20,653 nt of DNA from the NCBI GenBank assembly GCA_964476185.1, contig CAYYZO010000073.1, positions 1 to 20,653 of the forward strand, in the 5' to 3' direction. This document shows, in pieces, positions 6,724-13,702 of this stretch. Under the pieces are notes generated by a model. It ran no database searches and was not told where the DNA came from. It was given only the letters and a program-made list of their open reading frames with translations. Source of the stretch: DATNBU01 sp964476185. GTDB lineage: Bacteria; Desulfobacterota; Binatia; UBA1149; CAITLU01. The number at the start of each line of letters is the position of its first letter. The first letter of the stretch is position 1. Made by a program: the position numbers and the translations under genes.

Positions 6724-8145
6724 ATGCTGTGCCTCGGGCTGGCCCTCGCCGGCCCCCTCGCCGCGGGCGGTTGCCGCGGCGCCGACCGACCGCCATCGGT
6801 CCTGCTCGTCGTCGTCGACACGCTGCGCGCAGACCACGTCGGGGTGCTCTCCGGGCGCCGCCCGAGCCCGACCCCGAACCTGGACCGCTGGGCGGGAGGC
6901 GCCGTCCGGTTCCGGCGCGCCACCACCCCGGCCCCGTTCACGATGCCCGCGATGGCCGCGATGCTCGCGGGGGTCTATCCCGACCGCTGCGGCATCGTCA
7001 CGCACGTTCCCGGGACGACCTTCGCCGCGTGGCGCGGCGACACGCTCGCCGAGGCCGCGCGCCGGGCCGGCCTCGCCACGGCTGCGGTCGTCGCGAATCC
7101 ATGGCTGGTGCGGCCCGGCCCGAGGTTCGACCGCGGCTTCGACGTGTTCGAGCGGCTGCACGGTTCGGGCAGGGGCGGTCGGACGAATTCGGCAACCGAC
7201 GTGACGAACGCGGCGACCGCGCTGCTGGAACGGATGGGCGACCGCCGCTTCCTGATGTGGGTGCACTACTTCGACCCGCACATGCCCTACGAACCGCCGC
7301 CGGCGTTCGCGTCGGCCGCCGGCGCCGAGGGCCCCGAGAGTCCGGTCATGCGCGACTTCCGTCGCAAGGATCGCGACCTCGCCCGCATCTTTCGCGGCGA
7401 CGGTTACGACGAGCCGACCCTCGACCACGCGCGCCGGCTCTACGAGGGGGAAGTCCGCTACGTCGACGCCGAGATCGACCGGCTGCTCGCGCGACTCGAC
7501 GAGCTCGGGCGCGCGCAGGACACGATCGTCGTCGTCGCGTCCGACCACGGCGAAGCGCTCGGCGAGCACGGGCTCTGGTTCGCGCACGACTACACGCTGT
7601 ACGACGAGCTCCTGCACGTCGCGCTGATGATGCGCGGCCCCGGCGTTCCCGTCGGGGCTCGCGACGATCTCGTCTCGCTGCTCGACGTCGCGCCGACCGT
7701 TTGCCGGCTGGCCCGGCTGCCCTGCGGCGCGGACGACGAAGCCCCGTTCGACGGCCGCGACCTGTTCGCGGCAGCTCGCGGCGGGCGCACGCTGTTCGCC
7801 GCCGCGACGCCGATGCGCGGACGCGGCACCGCGTACCCAAGGCTGGAGGTCCCGGGCATCGAGGGACGCTGGACCATGGCCGAGGACGACGCGCACAAGT
7901 TCGTTCATGCGCCGACGCCGGGCGGGGCGACACGGGAGTTCTACGACCGCGCCTCCGACCCGCGCGACACGTCCGACGTCGCGGCCGCGCACCCGAACGA
8001 AGCGGAGCGGCTCGCCGAACGACTCGAAGCCTGGCGCCGGGAGATGGACGCCGCGAGAACGGCGACGGCGGACGCGCCCGCCGTTCCCGCGGGCGGCGGA
8101 CGACGGGACGAGCGCACCCTGCGCAGCCTCGGCTACCTTCAGTAG
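6724..8145 (+). CDS. Sulfatase-fold lipoprotein hydrolase lacking the formylglycine motif
   Basis: A 473-residue member of the alkaline phosphatase/sulfatase superfamily, probably exported and lipid-anchored. The signal MLCLGLALAG ends in LAAGGC with Cys17 as a loose lipobox. Metal-site motifs are present: VDTLRADH (Asp32), HYFDPHMPY, SDHGEALGEHG (Asp274, His275) and HKFV. At the usual Cys/Ser-x-Pro-x-Arg nucleophile site the sequence is TMPAMAAMLAG. Thr73 takes the Cys/Ser place and the Arg is Met, so maturation to formylglycine is not possible. A phosphotransferase or phosphatase-like reaction, or sulfatase-like chemistry with Thr, must be assumed. The C-terminus (EFYDRASDPRD ... LRSLGYLQ) is normal for the family. 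ATG 6724 is chosen because it sets up the signal peptide; GTG 6577 would put the lipobox 66 residues in. It converges with gspB, 13 bp apart. Confidence 0.85.
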   Translation: MLCLGLALAGPLAAGGCRGADRPPSVLLVVVDTLRADHVGVLSGRRPSPTPNLDRWAGGAVRFRRATTPAPFTMPAMAAMLAGVYPDRCGIVTHVPGTTFAAWRGDTLAEAARRAGLATAAVVANPWLVRPGPRFDRGFDVFERLHGSGRGGRTNSATDVTNAATALLERMGDRRFLMWVHYFDPHMPYEPPPAFASAAGAEGPESPVMRDFRRKDRDLARIFRGDGYDEPTLDHARRLYEGEVRYVDAEIDRLLARLDELGRAQDTIVVVASDHGEALGEHGLWFAHDYTLYDELLHVALMMRGPGVPVGARDDLVSLLDVAPTVCRLARLPCGADDEAPFDGRDLFAAARGGRTLFAAATPMRGRGTAYPRLEVPGIEGRWTMAEDDAHKFVHAPTPGGATREFYDRASDPRDTSDVAAAHPNEAERLAERLEAWRREMDAARTATADAPAVPAGGGRRDERTLRSLGYLQ

Positions 8146-8158
8146 GCGCGCGGGCGAA

Positions 8159-9415
8159 TCAGAACGGGTGGACGGGGACGCGGAACTTCTGGCCGGTCCA
8201 CCGGAAGTCGACCGACTCGGGATGGATCGTCGAGACCTGCAGGCCCTCGACGTACTCGCCCTCGTGCACGACGCTGAGGCCGCCCTGCGCGACGCGCATC
8301 GAGACGAGACGGTCGGCCGGCTCACGCGACCAGGCGACGAACAGGATCGACACGACCGGCGCTCCGGCCGGAGGCGTGTCGAGCACGAGTTCCGCGGCAG
8401 GCGTCGCGGCGTCGCCGTCCCCGGCGGGCGCATCGTCGAGGACCGTCGCGGGCGGCGAGTCGGCGTCCACGGGCTCGGCATCGGCCGGCACCGCGGGAGC
8501 ACCGGCAGCCGATGGCGACACGGCTTCGCCGGCGACGATCGTCGGGGCGGCGGGCGTTGGGGCCTTGGCGGCCTCCGGCGTTGCGGGGGCCGCGGGCGCC
8601 GGAACCGCCGCGACGGGCTTGGTCACGGCCGAGGACGGCTCGCCGGTGACCACCACCGCGGTCTTCGGATCCGCCTTCTCGTCGGTCGCGGGTGATGCGG
8701 ACCGAACGGGCGCCGCCGCCACCGGACGCGCCTCCGCTGGCTGCGGCTCCACTGGCTGCGGCTCCGCCGGAGGCGGCTCGACCACGGCGGCGGCGCGAGA
8801 CGCCGTGGCAACCGGCTGTTCGACGACCGGGGACGGGTCCTCGGTGCCGGCCACGTCAGGCTGTTCGGCGGCGGGAACGGGAGCCGCGGGCGCGGCGGCT
8901 GCCGGTTCTTCCGGGGGCGGAGCCGGAACTTTGGCCCGGCCCACTGCCGGTTCCTCCGGCGCGGACGCCGGAGTGTCCGGCCTGGCCGTCGCGGCGGACG
9001 GCGCCGGAATCACGAGCGGTCGCGGCGGCGTCGGAGCGGTGGCCGCGACGGCGTCCCTCTTCCTTTCAGCAGCCTTGTCGGCGCGCTCTTCCCGCCGGGC
9101 CTTCGGCCGTGGCGTATCCTCGGCCTTCGGCGGCGTCGCGACGGCGACCTCCGGCCCCTTCGCTTCGGCGCCGGCGCCCGCGCGCATCTGGACCTTGTCG
9201 GTCAGCATGTCGTCGACGGCGGGATCCTCGCCGCCGCCGAGAAGGCGCGCGGCAGCCGCACCGAGCACGACCCCGAACACGACGACGATCGCCGCGGAAC
9301 GATAGCGGCCCGGTCCGCCGGCCGGGCCCGAAGACGGCGGCGGCGGCGGTGGAGCGGCCGGCATGTTGCCGGAGCGCGAGGCGTCCTTGCTGACGGCGTC
9401 GAGGATGCTGCTCAC
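8159..9415 (-). CDS. gspB: GspB-like type II secretion assembly protein with long Pro/Ala linker
   Basis: A 418-residue bitopic inner-membrane protein. There is a short cytoplasmic N-terminus (VSSILDAVSK, then a Pro run) and one membrane segment at about 39-60. A disordered linker of some 290 residues, rich in Pro, Ala, Glu and Val, follows. The last 64 residues (from VSILFVAWSREPADRL through VDFRWTGQKFRV) match the small periplasmic GspB/ExeB/PulB domain (T2SSB type). In Aeromonas, ExeB works with ExeA to insert the ExeD secretin through the peptidoglycan. The start is GTG 9413-9415, overlapping the gspA stop as GTGA, so the two are translationally coupled. The linker is far longer than in classical GspB and contains EPQPVEPQPAE-type repetition. 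The 3' end lies 13 bp from the convergent sulfatase-fold gene. Confidence 0.85.
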   Translation of the reverse strand: MSSILDAVSKDASRSGNMPAAPPPPPPSSGPAGGPGRYRSAAIVVVFGVVLGAAAARLLGGGEDPAVDDMLTDKVQMRAGAGAEAKGPEVAVATPPKAEDTPRPKARREERADKAAERKRDAVAATAPTPPRPLVIPAPSAATARPDTPASAPEEPAVGRAKVPAPPPEEPAAAAPAAPVPAAEQPDVAGTEDPSPVVEQPVATASRAAAVVEPPPAEPQPVEPQPAEARPVAAAPVRSASPATDEKADPKTAVVVTGEPSSAVTKPVAAVPAPAAPATPEAAKAPTPAAPTIVAGEAVSPSAAGAPAVPADAEPVDADSPPATVLDDAPAGDGDAATPAAELVLDTPPAGAPVVSILFVAWSREPADRLVSMRVAQGGLSVVHEGEYVEGLQVSTIHPESVDFRWTGQKFRVPVHPF

Positions 9416-11184
9416 GTGCTTCCCTGGTTCGGCGCGGCCTGGCCGCGCGGGATCGCGACGGCCGCCGGGGTGAGTGTAGGCCGCTCGAAGCGTGCGAGCG
9501 AGTTGTAGAGCAGGATCTGCGTGATCGGCCCGGCGACGCCGTCGATCGTCACGTGGCGCGACTCCTGGAAGCGGCGCACGGCGTTCTCCGTCAGGTCGTC
9601 GTACAGGCCGGTCGGGTTGCCGTCGAGCATGCCGGCCGAGACGAGCATCGTCTGCAGCTTGCGGACCGACGGCCCGCCTCCGCCCGGCGCGAGATCGTAG
9701 CGCAGCGCCTCGGGGTCGCGGAACACGATGTGCGCCTTCCCGTTCCACGCGGCGGTGAACGCGCCGAGGCTCATCGAAAGGGAGTTGCCGACGCGCACCG
9801 TGCCCGTCGTGCGGTCCATCGTGCGCAGCAGCACGTAGCGCACGCCTTCGGCCGGCTGCACCGCCATCTCGACGATCGCGGGCAGGTCGAGCACCGAGAG
9901 CAGCGCGTCGTTCAATTCGACGGCGAAATAACGAAGCCCGCGCGACTCGGCGATCGACTGCAGGTTGAGCGATCCGCTCGCGAGGTCGGCATCGACGACC
10001 GGCTGCGCGCCCCAGAGCTGCAGCAGCCGAGAATAGTCGGCGACCGCGGCGTCGAAGACCGCGCCGTTGGCCAGCGCGGCCATCGTCGCGGCGTCGCTGG
10101 CCGCGGGATCGGCAGCCGGCGTCGGGACAGCGGCAGGCGCCGGTTCGGGAGCGGGCGGCGGCGCGGGCGCGGGTTCGTTCCTGGCGGGTTCCGCGGCGGC
10201 CGCAGGCGCAGCCGCCGTCTGGGCCGGCGCCGGCGGCTGGCGGCGCGACCGTGCGGCCGACCGCAGGTCCTCGTCGGACGCGGGAGACAGGAGCAGGTAG
10301 GCGACGACCGCGGCCGCCCCCGCCGCGGCGACGCCGCCGAGGATTCGTCCCCAGGCCGGAGCGCGCGCGGCGGCGACCTGCGGCACGTAGCCGAGCTCGC
10401 GCGCCGCTGCGGTGACCTCCTCGGCGCCGACGCGGCCGCGGCTGCGCGTGTACGCGACCAGCAGCGAGCGGTGGCCGAGGATGTTGAGCAGGCGCGGGAC
10501 GCCGTCGGTGAACCGGTAGACCAGCTCGAGCGCGGCCGGGTCGACGAGTTCCGTGTGCGCGCCCGCCACCCGCAGCCGATGGCGCACGTACTCCATCGCC
10601 TCGTCGCGATCGAGCTTGTCGAGGTGCCAGCGCTCGGTCACCCGCTGGTTCAGCTGGCGCAGGTCGTGCCGCTGCAGGATGCCCTGCAGCTCGGGCTGGC
10701 CGACCAGCACGACCTGCAGGAGCTTCTCGGTCTCGGTCTCGAGGTTCGTCAGCAGCCGCAGCTGCTCGAGCACGACGGGGTCCAGGTTCTGGGCCTCGTC
10801 GACGATGATGACGGTGCGGCGACCCTTGGCCTTGTTCTGCTTCAGGAACGCCGCGAGCTCCTCGGTCAGTTCCTTGCGGCTCGTGCTGCGCGACGGCAGG
10901 CCCAGCTCCGCGTTGATCGTCTGCAGCAGCTCGGTCGAGGTCAGGACCGGGTTCACGATCGACGCGACCGTCACGTCCTTGGCGTGCTCGGCCAGCAGCG
11001 CGCGGATCAGCGTGGTCTTGCCGGCGCCGACCTCGCCCGTGATGGCGACGAAGCCGCTGCCTTCGCTGATCCCGTACACGAGGTGCGCGAACGCCTCGCG
11101 GTGCTTCGCGCTCATGAACAGGTACTTGGGATCCGGCGTCAGGCGAAAAGGAAGATCGCCGAGCCCGAAGAACGTCTCGTACAT
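9412..11184 (-). CDS. gspA: GspA/ExeA-type AAA+ ATPase with periplasmic peptidoglycan-binding domain
   Basis: A 590-residue inner-membrane ATPase that, with GspB, helps assemble the type II secretin by remodelling or binding peptidoglycan. The AAA domain (1 to about 270) has the ExeA-type opening MYETFFGLGDLPFRLTPDP, Walker A GEVGAGKTT (Lys56), Walker B VIIVDEAQNL (Asp129, Glu130) and an Arg at RVTERWHL. A single membrane segment lies at about 278-300, then a Pro/Ala linker (305-365). A region at about 375-495 resembles the degenerate C39-peptidase-like domain of ExeA. A PG_binding_1 domain (SVRKLQTMLVSAGMLDG to about 567) follows. The start is ATG 11182-11184 with no Shine-Dalgarno. It lies upstream of gspB with a 4-bp overlap and is divergent from the MFS gene, 159 bp away. 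Confidence 0.93.
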   Translation of the reverse strand: MYETFFGLGDLPFRLTPDPKYLFMSAKHREAFAHLVYGISEGSGFVAITGEVGAGKTTLIRALLAEHAKDVTVASIVNPVLTSTELLQTINAELGLPSRSTSRKELTEELAAFLKQNKAKGRRTVIIVDEAQNLDPVVLEQLRLLTNLETETEKLLQVVLVGQPELQGILQRHDLRQLNQRVTERWHLDKLDRDEAMEYVRHRLRVAGAHTELVDPAALELVYRFTDGVPRLLNILGHRSLLVAYTRSRGRVGAEEVTAAARELGYVPQVAAARAPAWGRILGGVAAAGAAAVVAYLLLSPASDEDLRSAARSRRQPPAPAQTAAAPAAAAEPARNEPAPAPPPAPEPAPAAVPTPAADPAASDAATMAALANGAVFDAAVADYSRLLQLWGAQPVVDADLASGSLNLQSIAESRGLRYFAVELNDALLSVLDLPAIVEMAVQPAEGVRYVLLRTMDRTTGTVRVGNSLSMSLGAFTAAWNGKAHIVFRDPEALRYDLAPGGGGPSVRKLQTMLVSAGMLDGNPTGLYDDLTENAVRRFQESRHVTIDGVAGPITQILLYNSLARFERPTLTPAAVAIPRGQAAPNQGST

Positions 11185-11343
11185 GAAGGTTGGCCAGCAT
11201 CCCCCGGCGCACCCCGCAATTCAACTCGGCCGCGGCGGCTCGGCGACCCGGCGACGCGCACTTCGCCGCGCGATCGAGACCGCCGCCACTCGGCCCGATC
11301 GAACCGCATTGCCTGTCCGCGGGGGCCTCGCTAGACACCCGCG
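11185..11343. promoter_or_regulatory. Divergent promoter region gspA / MFS, possibly leaderless on the plus side
   Basis: On the plus strand TTGCCT (11309-11314), a 17-bp spacer and TAGACA (11332-11337) end only 6 nt before the MFS ATG. Transcription would then start at or next to the A of the start codon, which fits the absence of a ribosome binding site there. On the minus strand a weaker TTGAAT with 17-bp spacing precedes GATGCT near the gspA start, which also lacks a Shine-Dalgarno. Both -10 boxes match the consensus at only about half of the positions. Confidence 0.35.
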
Positions 11344-12540
11344 ATGCCTGCCGCCCGCTCGCCGATCCCGCGCGCGTTCTTCATCGTGTCGGCGGCCAAT
11401 TTCCTGTCGTTCCTGAACCTCGCGTTCTTCTTCCTGCTTCCGCTGTGGGTCACCGCCAAGGGCGGCGGGGCCGAGCTCGCCGGACGCGTCGGCGCCATGC
11501 AGGGATTCGCCGGGCTGCTCGCGCTGCCGTTCATCGGCTACCTGCTCGACCGCTTCGGGCGGCGCCGCTTCCTGATCAGCGGGGTCGGCCTCGGCGCCCT
11601 CTGCTCGATCGCGTTCCTGTTCATCGACGAGGTCGGCCCGGCGCTGTGGGTGATCCGGGCGCTGCAGGGCGTCGCGTTCACGAGTGCGTTCACCGGCGCG
11701 CAGACGCTGGCGCTGCTGTTCGCGCCGGTCGAGCGCCGTGCCGAGTCGATCGGCTGGTTCGGCATCTCCACGATCCTCACGCACGCGATCAGCCCGGCCA
11801 TCGGAGAGGAGATCATCCTGCGCTACGGCTTCCCGACCATGTTCGCGGTCGGCGCCGTTCTCGGCGTCCTGGCCTTCGGGATGGCCTGCCTGGTGCCGCG
11901 GCCGCCGGAATTCGTCGCTCACGTGCGCAGCGGCGCGATCAACCCCCGGCAGGCGCGTCAGGCGGTGGGGACGGCCACCTTCGCGATGCTCTGCTACGGC
12001 GTCGGGTTCGGGGCCACGCAGACCTTCGTGCCTCTGCTGATGCAGCACTTCGAGATCGGCCGCGTCGGCCCGTTCTTCACCGCCTGGAGCCTCGCCGCCG
12101 TCAGCGTCCGCGTGCTGCTCGGACGCGTGTCCGATCGCATCGGACGCCGCGCCGTGCTGGTGCCGGCGATGGCCGCCCTCACCATCGCGGTCGGGATGCT
12201 CTCCATCGTGCGCTCGATGCCGCTCGTCGTCGCCATCGGCGCGGTGTTCGGCTGCGGACACGGGATGCTCTACCCGACGATGAACGCGTGGATCGCCGAC
12301 TGGAGCAGCCCGAAGAACATCGGCCGGACGCAGAGCCTGTTCAGCGGATCGTACAGCCTCGGGATCTCGGGGTGCGCGTTCCTGTTCGGCACCGTCGTCG
12401 AGCGCTTCGGCTACTCCGCGATGTTCTCGCTCGCTTCGGCGATCTCGATCGTCGGACTCGCGGTGTTCCTGACCGGACCGCGCGACCTTCCGGGAGAGCC
12501 GGCCGTCGAGCCGGCCGTGGGCGGAACGAGCGACGTTTGA
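11344..12540 (+). CDS. Major facilitator superfamily transporter
   Basis: A 398-residue inner-membrane transporter with 12 predicted hydrophobic segments and the usual two-fold MFS layout. Motif A is present in the loop between segments 2 and 3 (GYLLDRFGRRRFL). A second copy lies in the C-terminal half (GRVSDRIGRRAVL). The central loop is short (VPRPPEFVAHVRSGAINPRQ). The C-terminal tail after the last segment is soluble and Glu/Pro/Val rich (GEPAVEPAVGG). Nothing in the sequence or neighbours gives the substrate; an efflux role is plausible but unproven. The start ATG has no ribosome site, and a possible promoter ends 6 nt upstream. It converges with the HtrA-like gene, 49 bp apart. Confidence 0.9.
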   Translation: MPAARSPIPRAFFIVSAANFLSFLNLAFFFLLPLWVTAKGGGAELAGRVGAMQGFAGLLALPFIGYLLDRFGRRRFLISGVGLGALCSIAFLFIDEVGPALWVIRALQGVAFTSAFTGAQTLALLFAPVERRAESIGWFGISTILTHAISPAIGEEIILRYGFPTMFAVGAVLGVLAFGMACLVPRPPEFVAHVRSGAINPRQARQAVGTATFAMLCYGVGFGATQTFVPLLMQHFEIGRVGPFFTAWSLAAVSVRVLLGRVSDRIGRRAVLVPAMAALTIAVGMLSIVRSMPLVVAIGAVFGCGHGMLYPTMNAWIADWSSPKNIGRTQSLFSGSYSLGISGCAFLFGTVVERFGYSAMFSLASAISIVGLAVFLTGPRDLPGEPAVEPAVGGTSDV

Positions 12541-12558
12541 CGCGAGGGACCGCCGCCG

Positions 12559-12571
12559 CGGCCAAGGGCCG
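12559..12571. terminator. Short GC hairpin between convergent genes
   Basis: CGGCC, loop AAG, GGCCG lies in the 49-bp gap between the 3' ends of the MFS gene and the HtrA-like gene. There is no T-run on either strand, so it is only a weak bidirectional terminator candidate. Confidence 0.25.
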
Positions 12572-12589
12572 GGGACGGGTCGCGCGCCG

Positions 12590-13541
12590 TCAGATCGAGA
12601 AGAACTCCTCGGCGTCCCCGCTCGTCACGGTCACCTTCTCGATGTGTCCGTCGCGCAGGACTTTCAGGTCGATGTCGTCGCCGGGCTTGCGACGCCAGAT
12701 TTCCTCGTAGAGCTGCAGGCGACCGGTGACGGGCTCCTCGCCGATGCGCACGAGGACGTCGCCGACGGCGAGGCCCGAGCGCTCGCCGGGCGCGCCCGGG
12801 ATCAGGCCCGCCACGACCGTGCGATCGGGCAGGGAGTAGCAGAACATCCCGACCCAGGCCCGGGTCGGCCGCGACGTGCGGCGGCCCTCGCGCAGCAGCT
12901 CCTCGGCGTGGTCGTAGTAGTTCTCCGACGGGATCGCGAGCGTCGCACGCCCGATGGAGCCGAGGTTCAGCGACACCACGCCGACGAAGTGGCCGTGGGC
13001 GTCGCACAGCGGCGCGCCGCCGAGGCCGGGGTTGATCGCGCTGACCCAAAGGGCGCGCGACAGGTAGTACTCCCAGTATGCGTCGAACGCGTTGGTCGCG
13101 ACGAGGTAGCCGCTCGCGCTGCGGCGCTCCGTCGCCCCGACGCTCGAGACCAGGAACACGTCCTGGCCCGGGTGGACCTCGCGCGAGTTGCCGCGTCGCA
13201 CGGGCGTCGAGGTGATGTCCCCGGTGCCGATCACGGCGATGCCGGACGCGAAGTCCTGCGCGATCAGCCGCGCCGGCACGCGACGGCCTTCGACGTCCGT
13301 GACCGTGACGCGCTGTGCCCCGAGGACCACGTAGTTCACGGTCACGATGGTTCCGCTGTCGTCGACGACGGTGCCGGTGCCGGCACGGGAAGTGCCCAGC
13401 ACCGCGGCCGACGGGTGCCCCTCGGGGATCTCCGCAGCCACGGTCACCGTCGAAGCGGCCACCTGCTGCAACAATCGCACATGCGCATCCACGAGGCGGG
13501 AGCCTAAGGCGCGCACAGCGCGCCGTCCAGCGGCCCGCGCG
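12590..13541 (-). CDS. HtrA-like PDZ protein with all three catalytic residues lost (5' end in gap)
   Basis: 316 codons are visible before the stop; the 5' end runs into the N gap, so the start and any signal peptide are unknown. The trypsin-like fold is recognisable from AGTGTVVDDSGTIVTVNYVV through WVSAINPGLGGAPL to ATLAIPSENYYDHAEELL. A PDZ domain follows (about 228-308: AWVGMFCYSL, GLIPGAPGERSGLAVGDVLV). In active HtrA the fold reads TNNHV, a TDLAV/SDIAL-type segment, and NSGG. Here the His position is Tyr (codon 13331-13333), the Asp position is Gly (13241-13243) and the Ser position is Gly (13019-13021). I infer a protease-dead, probably peptide-binding or scaffold protein of the periplasm. 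The frame is clean with no internal stop, which argues against a decaying gene. GTG near 13490 could be an internal start. Confidence 0.85.
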
Positions 13542-13641
13542 NNNNNNNNNNNNNNNNNNNNNNNNNNNNNNNNNNNNNNNNNNNNNNNNNNNNNNNNNNN
13601 NNNNNNNNNNNNNNNNNNNNNNNNNNNNNNNNNNNNNNNNN
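13542..13641. other. Assembly gap of exactly 100 N
   Basis: One hundred consecutive N, the conventional placeholder for a gap of unknown size. It cuts the 5' end of the HtrA-like gene. The order, distance and orientation of the left (1-13541) and right (13642-20653) halves therefore rest on scaffolding, not on sequence. Confidence 0.99.
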
Positions 13642-13702
13642 CGCGCCGGCCAATCCCCGTCGTCACTGTGTCTCGGGCCCCGCTCCTGCTAGGTACGCTG
13701 CG

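Noticed and set aside
8159..11338. A 1059-codon minus-strand frame that would make a giant GspB running through gspA
   Set aside because: The upstream two-thirds is gspA read in a wrong frame (Arg/Ala-rich). GspA motifs are in the other frame, and a GTG start at 9413-9415 gives a normal GspB N-terminus.
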